A stretch of 64,000 nucleotides of DNA from Sediminicola sp035798135 (GTDB lineage Bacteria > Bacteroidota > Bacteroidia > Flavobacteriales > Flavobacteriaceae), in the NCBI GenBank assembly GCA_035798135.1, contig JAPFBR010000003.1, forward strand, positions 419,015 through 483,014, given 5' to 3'. How positions within the stretch are numbered: position 1 is the stretch's first letter; each line of letters begins with the position of its first letter. The notes beneath the pieces were generated by a model. That model saw only the letters and a program-made list of their open reading frames with translations, was not told the DNA's origin and did no database searches. The position numbers and the translations under genes are program-made. Of the stretch, positions 23,651-33,560 are shown one piece after another.

Positions 23651-26299
23651 ATGAGACTACTAATAACAATACTACTCACCTGTTTTTTATTGAAGTCCTG
23701 TGAGACTCCAGAGTCTACTAAAAAAGTAGAAATTACAGTTGAAAATAACAGGATTGGAGCACCTGTTACATTGGGCATTCCATTTCCCAAGGGTGAACTC
23801 TACTCTGTTGATCATTTGCGTTTATTAACATCTGAAGGAGTTGAAATTCCATGTCAAACTACAGAGGTTGCCAATTGGGGACCATTAGATGACAGTGTCA
23901 AATGGGTATGGGTTTTCTTCTTTTCGGAAGAGGGTACGGAGTATATTTTAGAGTACGGAGATTCAATTGTACCCATCCGTACAGAAGAAAAAATTGTCTC
24001 AGCAAATAATATGCGACCACAAGGAGGTATCTCTGTAAACACTGGACCTCTTTCTTTTTCAATCCACAAAATGGGCAATGGTTTTCTGGATGAAGTTTAT
24101 TTGGATTCAAACAAAAACGGGGAATTTGAAGAAAGTGAAATCATAGGTTCTTCACCAGAAAAAAACAGAGGGACTTTTTTGGACCTTTTGGATGATGCAG
24201 GTATTGATGCTTCTAAAGCTGTTATCAATGAAGTTTTTAGAGAAAAAGGCTCCGGGCCCATGCATAACATTTTTAGGATAGAGGGGACTTACACCTATAG
24301 TAGGGAAGATAATAACCTTTCGCCTTTTACCATGTATCTGCACGCTTACGCAGGAAAAAGTTACATCAAGGTAATGCATACCTTAACCTATACAGGTGTG
24401 CCAGATAAACATAAAATACAAGAAGGGCAACATTATAATATTGCGACCCAGAATAAGAATATTCTATCTGAAGATACCGCCGACGATATTGGGTGGACAC
24501 ATCCAAATGACGAGATAGCTGCAAGTGGAATTCAACTTAAGTATCATCTAAATGAAAACGTCAATGTAGCTATACCCATTAATGAAGGAAACTGGCAAGA
24601 TGATGATGCCAAAGCGATTATAGAAGAAGTATCTTTAAATAACCAAAAAGCCGTACAACTTTTACAACAGGGACCCGAGAGAACGAAGAGTAAAAGTTTA
24701 AGAAGTCTTTATGTAAATGGGTTTAAAAAAGATGGCGATGAGGAATTGAAAACTAAGCCGACATTTGAAGCTACCATCTCTAAAGGTAAAGAGAATGTAG
24801 TGAAATCTCAAAGGGCTAAAGGATGGGTAAATGTTACTGATGGTGAAAGGGGTATTGGTGTTGGCATAAAGAATTTTTTAAAAGAATATCCAAAAGGTAT
24901 TGAAATAGACCCAATTACAGGTTCAATTACTGGAAGTATATGGCCCTTGGAGAATGGACCCATGAGCTTTGCAAGGCATAATACAGAATCAGATGGTGGA
25001 ATGTTGGGGAATTTTGCTCAAGGAATCACCAAAACCACAGAATTCATCTACTATTTTCATGATAATGAGGCCACGGAAGAGGTAGGTCTTAAAATGGATT
25101 ATGTTATTGATAGTCCGGTAGCACATGCAACACCTGATTGGTATACAGGCTCTAAGGTTTATGGTAATATGGCACCTAAAACAAACAAGCATGTAGCCTT
25201 CGAAAATGCCTTGCAATATAAGTATCAATGGTGGGCATTTAACCAAAAACATGAGCCTTGGTATGGCATATTTAACTACGGGGATGGAAAGAGTTATTTC
25301 TTTAATGGTCGTTGGGTGCAATGGACAAATAATGAACCCACGGTTGACTTTATGCTTTGGACTAATTTTATGCGGACTGGAGATCCTAAATATTTTAATT
25401 TGGCACAGGCCATGAGTAGGCATACAATGGATGTGGATAACATTCATTGGCCTAAAAAGCGTAAATATTACGGCGAGATTAATGATGCCATAGATTTCTG
25501 GAACTACGAGGAAGAACCTGAATCAACCCCATATTTGGGAATTGGTAGAAGGCATGGCAACGAACATTGGTCTGCTTTATTAAGTGCACATGTTTGGATT
25601 CAAGGATGGGTAGCTTCATATTACATTTCTGCTGATCATAGGGCACTAGATGTCGCTAAAATGACCGGAGACACATACATTAACAGGATATGGGGAGAAC
25701 ACGATTTAAGAGGAAGAAGACTGTATTTATCCGTTCTTAATCTTGTTGAACTTTATGATGCTACCAAACTACAGAAGTATAAAAATGAGCTAGATGATAG
25801 AGTGAGCTTAATGCTAGAGTTTCAAGAAAGACAAGGAGGAAATCTGTTATTGGATAGATTTGGATATAGTCAAACTTATGTAGCTCAAGGACTGTACAAA
25901 TATCAACAAATAACAGGGGATGAAAAAGTAAGAAAAGCGCTAGTGGAACATGCTAGGTGGGTTAGAGATGTACCGCCCCGAAACCATGAGATGGAATCTT
26001 ATTTAGCAACCATATATCCCTTGCTTCTCGGATATGAATTCAGTGGTGAAAAAAGCTATTTAGACGAAGCCTTATCAAGGGCGGAAGTATTGAAGATAGG
26101 GGAATTACCAAAATCACCAGAAGAATATGAGAATGCGAAAACGTATAGTGAAGATCTCGTGAAGATTTCAAACCTTCCGGAAAGCAAGGGACGTTTCACT
26201 AACTGGCAAACAAATCAGGGTTTACGTGTCTTTGGTTGGACACACGGCTATAATATACCATACTTATTGTATTGGATGGATAAGGAAAATATCGATTAA
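23651..26299 (+). CDS. PcRGLX/YetA-like lipoprotein, candidate polysaccharide lyase
   Basis: An 882-residue lipoprotein (lipobox LLKSC near residue 17). The N-terminal domain opens with VTLGIPFPKGELYSVDHLRL and DDSVKWVWVFF, which I associate with the RIFT-barrel domain of the PcRGLX/YetA family (exo-rhamnogalacturonan lyase-like, CAZy PL26 relatives). The middle is beta-rich. The C-terminal third looks like an alpha/alpha toroid (HWSALLSAHVWIQGWVASYY, RRLYLSVLNLVELYDATKL). It is the only candidate depolymerase in PUL 1. The linkage cut cannot be read from sequence: no rhamnosidase, GH105 or other pectin gene is near, so a non-pectin substrate is likely. A terminator follows. Confidence 0.7.
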   Translation: MRLLITILLTCFLLKSCETPESTKKVEITVENNRIGAPVTLGIPFPKGELYSVDHLRLLTSEGVEIPCQTTEVANWGPLDDSVKWVWVFFFSEEGTEYILEYGDSIVPIRTEEKIVSANNMRPQGGISVNTGPLSFSIHKMGNGFLDEVYLDSNKNGEFEESEIIGSSPEKNRGTFLDLLDDAGIDASKAVINEVFREKGSGPMHNIFRIEGTYTYSREDNNLSPFTMYLHAYAGKSYIKVMHTLTYTGVPDKHKIQEGQHYNIATQNKNILSEDTADDIGWTHPNDEIAASGIQLKYHLNENVNVAIPINEGNWQDDDAKAIIEEVSLNNQKAVQLLQQGPERTKSKSLRSLYVNGFKKDGDEELKTKPTFEATISKGKENVVKSQRAKGWVNVTDGERGIGVGIKNFLKEYPKGIEIDPITGSITGSIWPLENGPMSFARHNTESDGGMLGNFAQGITKTTEFIYYFHDNEATEEVGLKMDYVIDSPVAHATPDWYTGSKVYGNMAPKTNKHVAFENALQYKYQWWAFNQKHEPWYGIFNYGDGKSYFFNGRWVQWTNNEPTVDFMLWTNFMRTGDPKYFNLAQAMSRHTMDVDNIHWPKKRKYYGEINDAIDFWNYEEEPESTPYLGIGRRHGNEHWSALLSAHVWIQGWVASYYISADHRALDVAKMTGDTYINRIWGEHDLRGRRLYLSVLNLVELYDATKLQKYKNELDDRVSLMLEFQERQGGNLLLDRFGYSQTYVAQGLYKYQQITGDEKVRKALVEHARWVRDVPPRNHEMESYLATIYPLLLGYEFSGEKSYLDEALSRAEVLKIGELPKSPEEYENAKTYSEDLVKISNLPESKGRFTNWQTNQGLRVFGWTHGYNIPYLLYWMDKENID

Positions 26300-26312
26300 T
26301 AAACATAGACAG

Positions 26313-26350
26313 GGAGCAGGCTTATAAAAAATAAGCTGCTCCTTTTTTTG
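26313..26350 (+). terminator. Terminator closing PUL 1
   Basis: GGAGCA-g-GCTTAT and ATAAGC-TGCTCC pair with one bulge, then T7. Confidence 0.9.
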
Positions 26351-26445
26351 TGTCTACAAATATCTTTACTTACTGATACAATTAACCAGGTGGTTACTTC
26401 GAATAAAAGAAAAAATAAGGATTTTCAATAGCGCCCTAATCGATA

Positions 26446-26667
26446 TCAAGAAATCGCATATCGCACTATCAGCAGAAGTACCCCCAAATAGAATACCAAC
26501 ACCCCAATTAGCCCCAAAAATTTTCCAAAATAACCTTTTAGTCTTTGTTTTTTAGAAATTTTCAACTCATTTTTTGAAACGTTCAACTTTATATTTTCCA
26601 ATATTTTATAGGCGATAACAGCCATTATAGCACCTAAGATCATCAGAATAATACCTTTAGTAATCAT
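26446..26667 (-). CDS. Small two-helix membrane protein (73 aa)
   Basis: An ATG-started 73-residue protein with two hydrophobic segments (IILMILGAIMAVIAYKIL near 5-22 and LGLIGVLVFYLGVLLLIV near 51-68) joined by a lysine-rich loop (NVSKNELKISKKQRLKGYFG), so the loop probably faces the cytoplasm. No family recognised. It lies alone between PUL 1 and the UspA gene, on the opposite strand to PUL 1. It is real by composition, but its role is unknown. Confidence 0.6.
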   Translation of the reverse strand: MITKGIILMILGAIMAVIAYKILENIKLNVSKNELKISKKQRLKGYFGKFLGLIGVLVFYLGVLLLIVRYAIS

Positions 26668-26895
26668 ATTAAAACCATTTTATACGAGGATATATTTATT
26701 TCGCAACAGGCACAAATGTACCCAAGTAAATAGAATGGTAGTTCTCATTATCTATTTATTTAACAAAGGTTATTTTGCAGAAATAAGGTTCTTTATACCT
26801 TACATGAAACACCAAAGGCATGTCCAAACAAGTCAAATTCCCATATAGCTTTATTGGTAAAACGTATTTTTCGAATGAGTTAGCGTAAGGTTGAT

Positions 26896-27735
26896 TTACA
26901 AATTGGATTGATTAAAACTCATTAAGGGAATAGTAATATGTCCATCCAACTTTTTAACCAAACTCTTATGGAAAAGTTTGTTTAAAAACCCCTTTTCTTC
27001 ACGCTCCAAAAGTACCACCAAATCTGCCCCAAGCAGCTTCAATTGATTTTTAAGTTCTTCTTCTATATTATCCGAAAAAGCCAATTTAAAGTTCAAATGT
27101 CCATTCTCTACCTTTTGATGTAACATATCCTTAAACCATTCCATTTGTTCCTTCCCTGCGTATTCCTTTTCTGTTGAAATATGGACGATATGAACTTTTG
27201 CATCCATCGCCTTTGCCATGGGAGCCAATTTGTTAATTGCCTCAATATCGGCTTCCATAAAGTCTGTGGCATATAGGATTTTTTTTATGGGAATTCCCCC
27301 AGAATTGGGGACAATCATTAAAGGGCATGATAATTTATCAACCAAGCTTTTACCTATATCACCTACAAACAGCCCTCGTTCGGTATGTTTGTCCTTTCTT
27401 CCAATAATGACCAGTTCCGTAGCTAGGTTTTTGGAATTTTCTATAATTCCTTCTGTGATGGAGTCATTGGCAACCACTTCAAACTTTATATTTTTACCTT
27501 CCAGTCCGCCTTTTAAGTGCTTGGCACAATAGGTTGCCAAGATTTCCTTTTGCTCCTCAATAACATGATATTCTATTTGCTCTGGGGGTCTTGAAACCAT
27601 AACCCTTATAGGTTCTATTTCATGTGTGTTGAAGACAATCAACTGCGCTCCTACCTTTGAACTAAGTTCATAAGCATAACGCAGTACTGGCGCAGAATTC
27701 TCGGTACGGTCTGTGGCATAAAAAATAACATTCAT
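26896..27735 (-). CDS. Universal stress protein, two UspA domains
   Basis: A 279-residue protein with tandem UspA domains. Domain 1 opens MNVIFYATDRTENSAPVLRY and contains LATELVIIGRKDKHTERGLFVGD near its ATP-loop end; domain 2 opens IKKILYATDFMEADIEAINK and ends LVKKLDGHITIPLMSF. The first domain keeps a G-x-x-G-like nucleotide segment, while the second is more degenerate. I placed the start at the ATG 27735, because the extra 19 residues of the open frame precede the first UspA strand. A decayed transporter fragment lies divergently upstream. Confidence 0.88.
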   Translation of the reverse strand: MNVIFYATDRTENSAPVLRYAYELSSKVGAQLIVFNTHEIEPIRVMVSRPPEQIEYHVIEEQKEILATYCAKHLKGGLEGKNIKFEVVANDSITEGIIENSKNLATELVIIGRKDKHTERGLFVGDIGKSLVDKLSCPLMIVPNSGGIPIKKILYATDFMEADIEAINKLAPMAKAMDAKVHIVHISTEKEYAGKEQMEWFKDMLHQKVENGHLNFKLAFSDNIEEELKNQLKLLGADLVVLLEREEKGFLNKLFHKSLVKKLDGHITIPLMSFNQSNL

Positions 27736-27832
27736 TTCATTAGGTTTTAGGACCCTAAATCTATTCTCTTTTCTATAAAATAGATATGACAATGGTCATA
27801 CACTTTAAATTAATATACAATCCATAGCGATC

Positions 27833-28091
27833 ATGTTACTGCTGACCTTTTTTGGAAGAACGTTTGGCATGTCGTCCAACCTTAGAACCTTATGTTCGAA
27901 TGAAGAAGCTGAAAAATATTCGAAATTCTTTAGGTTCGATTGGAAAGCTCAGCGCTGGAATCTAACCGTGGTACTGGGTGCCATAATCGGGGGATTTATA
28001 GCCTCCGAATACCTTTTCAGACCATTCCATAATTGCTTTAAGTGAAGACACCGTATCAGATTTAGGGAAATTTGGATTCGCCAATATATAA
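27833..28091 (+). pseudogene. YeeE/YedE-type transporter fragment (frameshifted)
   Basis: The frame from 27833 reads FFGRTFGMSSNLRTLC and WKAQRWNLTVVLGAIIGGFI, typical of the N-terminal part of YeeE/YedE (sulfur-compound) membrane proteins, then stops after FHNCFK. In the +1 frame the same protein continues, IALSEDTVSDLGKFGFANI, to a TAA at 28089. The first 15-20 residues and the whole C-terminal half are missing. It is therefore a remnant with a truncation and a frameshift, not a gene. It directly abuts the end of PUL 2. Confidence 0.7.
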
Positions 28092-28108
28092 GGATATGCC
28101 TTGAATTG

Positions 28109-28189
28109 ATGGCCATTGCATTGATCACAACATTTCATTACGCGCCATTTGAAGCCGTAATTGCTATATTTCTGATTACGCTTTGGTAA
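28109..28189 (+). pseudogene. Short hydrophobic ORF, possible remnant
   Basis: Reads MAIALITTFHYAPFEAVIAI then FLITLW, the end of an open frame that continues upstream without a start (IRQYIRICLEL). It overlaps the 3' end of the GH17 gene on the other strand by 14 bases. It is probably decayed membrane-protein sequence; family unknown. Confidence 0.2.
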
Positions 28190-30017
28190 AGTAAATATTT
28201 TTAATGCTTATCGTTTTTCCGTCAAAATTATCTTCCCCAAAAAGATAAAGTAATGCTGTAACGTTGGAAAGGTCACCCTTTTTATTTAACTCGGAAATAG
28301 GAATGGAAATGGTTTTCCAATCTTCGGTTAAGGCATAGGTATGACCCGGTCCAATAAAAGCCCCATTGTTTTCCTGATCACCTTTTGAAAATACGCCTGT
28401 TTGAAATCCTAATTGAAAACTTGACGAGGTATCTCCTTTAATGTCAAAAAATAGATATCCATAAAAATAACTGGATAAATCCTCCCCTTTTGCCTGTATT
28501 TCCAAGGCACCACCCCACCATTCGCCAGTTCCAGTAGTTATTGTCAGTTCGCTTTCTGGAGATAAAAACATTTCACAAGTACCCTCCCAAACATTCAATT
28601 TCAAAGGTGCACAGGGATACGTTGTGTCATTGTCCAAATTGGGCTCCATAGCTTCCTTTAGAACCAAGTAAGTCCCTTCTGTTACACAATCCCCAGCGTT
28701 GCGGTTTACGTTAGTGTGAATCGTTTGCAGCAACCCTATTTCAGAAAGCGGTTTTGGTGGCATCAACTCAGACAGCAGTTTGGATTCATCCCCTCCAAAC
28801 GTCTTAGTTATAGTTTGCCCGTTTCTGGTTAAACCTTTAAAAATTCCTTCATCTACCATATCCCACAATGCATATTTGGCCTGGCCTTGAAGATTTATCA
28901 ATCCAAAATGATTTTCAGATCCATTAAGATCCCCCGAGTCCTTCCACTGTTCATCAAAAGCCTCAAAATAAAAACAGGTCAAACCAGCACGATCTGTCCA
29001 TTCCCTCATGGCCTCATAGTACAATTTTTCCTTGTACTCATCGGCTGCATGTGAACCTGTGGCACCATAGGACGTACTTGCGATAGTGGCCCAACCTGTT
29101 TCCCCTATATGGATTGGCTTATCCAAGCCTAAACTTTTCATATAGTCCAAGGCCCCTTGATATTGGGATTTCGCATAGTTCTTGGCCCTAACCATGGCCA
29201 TTTCTATTTTTTCCAAATCCAAAAGACCCTCCTCTTCCTCTGATACTGCCCAAAAGATAGGATTGTAGTGGGAATCGTGAAAGGGATAAGTATGGAGGGA
29301 GACAAAATCGACAGCCCCAATCAATACTGCTAAATCGTCCGTTCTATAGCTTGCTGCTCCCCCACCCCAGGATTCGTAATTATCTGAACTGGTAATCCAC
29401 AGATCTTTGGGAAGTTCTCCCTCCTTTTTTAATCCTTGTAAATGTTCTACCCATTCCAAGATCACATTGGGGGTCACAAAATAGTTTGCTGCCCATGTGA
29501 CCATAGCCTCATTGCCTACCGCTATGATCTTAACAATATCGGGATATTTTATAGCCATGGCAATGGCAGTTTCAATCTCAGCGGTATTGTTCTCTATATT
29601 CCCTTTAGTATGGTTTGCTTTAGTTGTCCATGCACCTTCGCACTCTATCCATGTACCCAACATAAGATACATTTCAAAATTAGGATCTTGATTTTTTACA
29701 TTGCGAATAGCTTGAAGAAGGTTGGCCGTATGTTCATATTGTTGGGTGTTATAGGTACGCAATAATTTGACGCCCATGGCCGCCAAAATTTTCATATCCT
29801 CTTCCAATTCTATGACACTAGGTGCAATATCCCTGGAATTTCCTCTATACCCACCATAAGAAAATGCCTTATACAAGGGGTTGCCCAAAATATCCTTGGC
29901 AGAAATTTCCTTTGATTGGGGTTTATAACTTTGGGCAAATACCAGGAAAATCATCAATGCCAAAAGAAGAAATATGGATCGACTTTTATTTATTGGTTTT
30001 AGCTTCATGATTTTCAT
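28176..30017 (-). CDS. GH17-family beta-glucanase with C-terminal beta-sandwich (PUL 2)
   Basis: A 613-residue exported glycosidase (signal peptide ends LVFAQS). The catalytic domain runs from about residue 40 to 410 and shows the GH17 signatures: NxxVKLLRTYN, the acid/base in AVGNEAM (E170) and the nucleophile in HIGETGW (E306). GH17 enzymes act on beta-1,3-glucans. Residues about 450-613 (LKLNVWEGTCEMFLSPESEL, YLFFDIKGDTSSSFQLGFQ) form a beta-sandwich that may bind carbohydrate. It is the last gene of the locus, 74 nt after the GH149 gene. No lipobox is seen, so it is probably periplasmic. Confidence 0.88.
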   Translation of the reverse strand: MKIMKLKPINKSRSIFLLLALMIFLVFAQSYKPQSKEISAKDILGNPLYKAFSYGGYRGNSRDIAPSVIELEEDMKILAAMGVKLLRTYNTQQYEHTANLLQAIRNVKNQDPNFEMYLMLGTWIECEGAWTTKANHTKGNIENNTAEIETAIAMAIKYPDIVKIIAVGNEAMVTWAANYFVTPNVILEWVEHLQGLKKEGELPKDLWITSSDNYESWGGGAASYRTDDLAVLIGAVDFVSLHTYPFHDSHYNPIFWAVSEEEEGLLDLEKIEMAMVRAKNYAKSQYQGALDYMKSLGLDKPIHIGETGWATIASTSYGATGSHAADEYKEKLYYEAMREWTDRAGLTCFYFEAFDEQWKDSGDLNGSENHFGLINLQGQAKYALWDMVDEGIFKGLTRNGQTITKTFGGDESKLLSELMPPKPLSEIGLLQTIHTNVNRNAGDCVTEGTYLVLKEAMEPNLDNDTTYPCAPLKLNVWEGTCEMFLSPESELTITTGTGEWWGGALEIQAKGEDLSSYFYGYLFFDIKGDTSSSFQLGFQTGVFSKGDQENNGAFIGPGHTYALTEDWKTISIPISELNKKGDLSNVTALLYLFGEDNFDGKTISIKNIYFTKA

Positions 30018-30091
30018 AATCTAAAATGCCTAATGAATTAAATAATATTAAATGTAGTTCATCATAACTACTTCTTAGTTTTCCGTAACTT

Positions 30092-33000
30092 TTAAAGACT
30101 GTTAATTGCTACTTTGATCATCTTTACAGTGTCCTGTCTTTCAAATATTTGCTTACTTAACGATTCGTCAAGTTCAGCTTTTTTTAATTTGGCCGATGAC
30201 CCGTTATTATAAAATATTTCCAGACCAGATTGCTCTGAAAGCTCATAAATGATCGGAATTTGACAATACGTAAATCCGAATGAGCTTCCTGTTAGCTGTA
30301 GCCATTTTTCATTTTTATCGACATCAAAATAATGTAGTATGGCATCATGCTTAAAAAACTCTTCTTTTTTCAAAAGTTTTGGGTTAAATGACAATTTACC
30401 TTCTTGAACTCCAATTCCCAATTCTCCAAACCTGCTAAGAATATCCTCTTTCACTTGTCCGGTCATTCCAGGTTGTTGTGCACCCTTACCGGCAGGGGTG
30501 TGGGAATAAGGATCTGTAGGAAATGCTCCGTACAGTTTTGGTGATTTATGAACTCCGATTCCTTCATTGATTTCATAATAGTGGTTCTTCAAAGCAGTCA
30601 CCACATCACTGCTTTCATTATTTTCTATTGCCTTTAAACAACATTCCTGCACTGCCAATAACAATTTGGAAACCATGTGCCAATAAATAGATCCTAAACC
30701 TTCATAGCCAAAAAAGGTACCTGATCTACCGGTAAAGGATTTATGGTCAAAGACTTCTTCAAAGATATCCAACAACAGCTTCCTATCCTTCGCTACCAAT
30801 TCTTGATATTGTTCGGGAAGCTTATCCATTGCTGCCTTTAAACTGTTGGCATTATTAAATGAGCCATTAAAATGATAGCTTCCATTTATATCCCGCTCTA
30901 CTATTTTCGTATTCCCACCATTTATTAATTGAAGGGCCAATTCTGATTTATTAATTCTATCTGCAGGAATATTGTTTTTATCCACAAATCTGGACAGTTC
31001 CTTATTGGGGTATAGGATATAGCTGGATTGGTCCTTTCTGTACAACCTGCTACTTTTCAAAGCGTCCAAAACGCACAATGCCTCCTTGGCTGTAATACTA
31101 TCGGAAGCCAAGACAGCCACCTGCCCTTCCAACATTTCGGTTAAATAGGAAACTGAAATTTCCCTATCGTTTTCCACACTCATCAAATTATAAGAGTGGT
31201 ATAGATTATCTGTGCGCTTATTGGCCTTTATGGAATGGTCAAGATAATGGTTCATTAGATCAAAAAACGCCAATAGCTCTGATTTACCAAGCATATTCTT
31301 CTTTCCTGAAAAACCTTCTTGATAAATAGTATTCCTAAAAGCACCTCCCGCCTTTCCCAAGCCATCCACAATAGTCTTTCTATCCGAATCGGAGATTTTA
31401 CCCCTTAATACGCTTGTAGAACCCACCAATGTTACATTGATTTCTCTGAAGAAAACGAGCAACTCCTTTGAAATGGCAACTTCCTCAAAAGTAGATTTCT
31501 CGGTAAGTTTTTTAAAGAAATTCAAAAATCTTCTCAGGTAGAAAAGCGTCACCATGGATACCCCGTTCCCAACCAACGCATTGTTGGCATCGTTCCATTC
31601 CGGTCTTTGTGTATTTAACCATATCCCTGCCTCAGGGATAAAATTGGAACATTTGGCCAAGGCGGTAGCCAATAGTTTTTCAACGAAATTAACCTTACAG
31701 ATCTCCTTGTTTTGATTGAGCAACAAAAGACCGTCTGCTCCCAATTCTTTCTTCCTAACGTGAAGTACCTGATCCAATTTATCATCGAATACGATAGTAT
31801 CTTTTGGGTTCTTTAAAATATCTGAATACCTTTTGATCTTATAAGGCACATTGGCATAAACAAAAACATCTTCCTCAAAATAACCTGCCAATTTGTTGGG
31901 GTAATAATCTTCTGAAAACTCCAAGAATTTCAATAGATACACTATTTGGTGGTCCCCCCAATAGCCGATAAAGGAAAATGGATCTTCTGGTTCTATAACC
32001 TCCCAATCAAAGCCTCCTTTGGTAACCCGGTACGGGTTATAGCCATCAAAAGTAGAAGCGTTAAGGAATTTGAAGATCATACTTTCCATAAACTCTGGAT
32101 AGGAATGTGCCAAGGCCTCCCAGTTTTGAAATATATCTCTCCAGTTTCCTTCGTAATCCAACACCTTGGAACCATCTTCCTCATTTCTGGTGTTAATAGA
32201 AAACTTGTTCCATGGCCTACTCGGGTCACCATGTCTTCTACTAAATTTTAAGGGCATGTACTCCATACATAATCGCTTAAAATCAGTATCGTTATTTTTT
32301 TGTGTCAGCGTCTTTAATTGGGACAAAGTGAACACCTCGGGAAGTTGTTTCAGTATTTCATTATGCCCTTTAAAAACCTCACTATTGGCCTTGGACAAAT
32401 AGGTTTTAAAATCTTGGGCTTCAATCTGATAATTAGTATCAAAAATGCCGCCCCTCATAATATTGAACATTACATTGGCAAAATGCCGCGTAGTTCTAAG
32501 CTCATCCGCAGAAGCCTGAAATCCGTCTGCCGAGGCGGTCAATTCCTTAAGGTTTTTAGTTCCTAGGTCTATATCGATTTGGATCTTTTGAAGTAAGTCT
32601 TTTTCATTGCCTAGCAGATTGGAGATATGGGCCACATCACTAGGACCTTGATTTACATTGGCCACTATAAGCCAACTTTTTTCCTTCTTTCCTTCCAACT
32701 TTAATTCGGTATGTACAAAATAGGCTGATTTTTCCGCCTTTATGTCTACTTCTTGCTCTATGGGGAGGCCTTGCCTAAATGAATTTATCTGTCGCGATGA
32801 GATCAGATAAGTACAGTCTTCCAATCCAAGGGACCACGCTATGGTAGATTTTAGGGCTTCACTGGGTTCTGATTTATCCACTATAATGGCACTAAGGGCG
32901 TAGATACCCAATCCCTTTTTTGCCTCAAGCTCATTCTTTTTGTAGGCATCCACCAAATTACTCCTCGTATTCTGCAATGCAGTCGATATTCCATAGGGCA

Positions 33001-33553
33001 ATATATTCTGAATCCCGTCCAAGAGAGTCAGTTGTACCTCTTCATCACTGTTATTGACAAGGGTGCTTTTTCTTACAAAGCCATATTCATTACTTGAGTT
33101 CCATTGGTACCTGAAGATGAGTCCTAAGTCCAAATTCACCTCTTCGAACATTATTTTATTTCCAAACTTATTTTTATAGAGGTTCCTACGTGTATTGTAA
33201 ACACCTTTTTGGTTTTCAGAAAATGGTTCCCACAGAATCGACTTTTCATTCAAATGTACCTGGACCAAGGTTTTACTGCCTGTAACCTCTACAGATTCTG
33301 TTATCTTATCATCCGTGTAATATGGAAAAAGAGCCATTTCACTGTCCTTTCTACCTGCTGTTATACCGCCATTACTGGACAAGAACATCCAATGATTGGA
33401 ATCACTGACGATGCTCATAAAGAAGGGTCTCATGGCATCGTTATTTGAAATCTTATAATATGTCTCGTTTTCAATTTCTACATATTCACCGCTAACCTCA
33501 TGGTCATCTAAATACGCTGGGCTTTTTCCTATATAAATTTGTTTTCCCATCAT
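30092..33553 (-). CDS. GH149-type beta-1,3-glucan phosphorylase
   Basis: An 1153-residue cytoplasmic protein (no signal peptide, MMGKQIYIGKSPAYLDDHEV). Its size, the N-terminal beta-sandwich (YYKISNNDAMRPFFMSIVSD) and the (alpha/alpha) barrel segments (GYWGDHQIVYLLKFLEF, RPEWNDANNALVGNGVSM with D655, PYSHTPAGKGAQQPGMTGQV) match GH149, which phosphorolyses linear beta-1,3-glucans to glucose 1-phosphate. D655 is at the place of the DWND general acid of the related GH94 family; that assignment is inference. It works with the MFS importer two genes upstream, so imported laminarin oligosaccharides are cut without spending ATP. An 18-bp palindrome lies just before the start. Confidence 0.88.
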   Translation of the reverse strand: MMGKQIYIGKSPAYLDDHEVSGEYVEIENETYYKISNNDAMRPFFMSIVSDSNHWMFLSSNGGITAGRKDSEMALFPYYTDDKITESVEVTGSKTLVQVHLNEKSILWEPFSENQKGVYNTRRNLYKNKFGNKIMFEEVNLDLGLIFRYQWNSSNEYGFVRKSTLVNNSDEEVQLTLLDGIQNILPYGISTALQNTRSNLVDAYKKNELEAKKGLGIYALSAIIVDKSEPSEALKSTIAWSLGLEDCTYLISSRQINSFRQGLPIEQEVDIKAEKSAYFVHTELKLEGKKEKSWLIVANVNQGPSDVAHISNLLGNEKDLLQKIQIDIDLGTKNLKELTASADGFQASADELRTTRHFANVMFNIMRGGIFDTNYQIEAQDFKTYLSKANSEVFKGHNEILKQLPEVFTLSQLKTLTQKNNDTDFKRLCMEYMPLKFSRRHGDPSRPWNKFSINTRNEEDGSKVLDYEGNWRDIFQNWEALAHSYPEFMESMIFKFLNASTFDGYNPYRVTKGGFDWEVIEPEDPFSFIGYWGDHQIVYLLKFLEFSEDYYPNKLAGYFEEDVFVYANVPYKIKRYSDILKNPKDTIVFDDKLDQVLHVRKKELGADGLLLLNQNKEICKVNFVEKLLATALAKCSNFIPEAGIWLNTQRPEWNDANNALVGNGVSMVTLFYLRRFLNFFKKLTEKSTFEEVAISKELLVFFREINVTLVGSTSVLRGKISDSDRKTIVDGLGKAGGAFRNTIYQEGFSGKKNMLGKSELLAFFDLMNHYLDHSIKANKRTDNLYHSYNLMSVENDREISVSYLTEMLEGQVAVLASDSITAKEALCVLDALKSSRLYRKDQSSYILYPNKELSRFVDKNNIPADRINKSELALQLINGGNTKIVERDINGSYHFNGSFNNANSLKAAMDKLPEQYQELVAKDRKLLLDIFEEVFDHKSFTGRSGTFFGYEGLGSIYWHMVSKLLLAVQECCLKAIENNESSDVVTALKNHYYEINEGIGVHKSPKLYGAFPTDPYSHTPAGKGAQQPGMTGQVKEDILSRFGELGIGVQEGKLSFNPKLLKKEEFFKHDAILHYFDVDKNEKWLQLTGSSFGFTYCQIPIIYELSEQSGLEIFYNNGSSAKLKKAELDESLSKQIFERQDTVKMIKVAINSL

Positions 33554-33560
33554 GGAACCT

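Noticed and set aside
23651..26299. Firm assignment as a pectin (rhamnogalacturonan) lyase
   Set aside because: The fold resemblance is by eye and no other pectin-degrading gene is nearby, so only a candidate lyase call is kept.
28109..28189. A real small membrane protein gene
   Set aside because: The frame is open upstream without a proper start and overlaps the GH17 stop; kept only as a low-confidence remnant.
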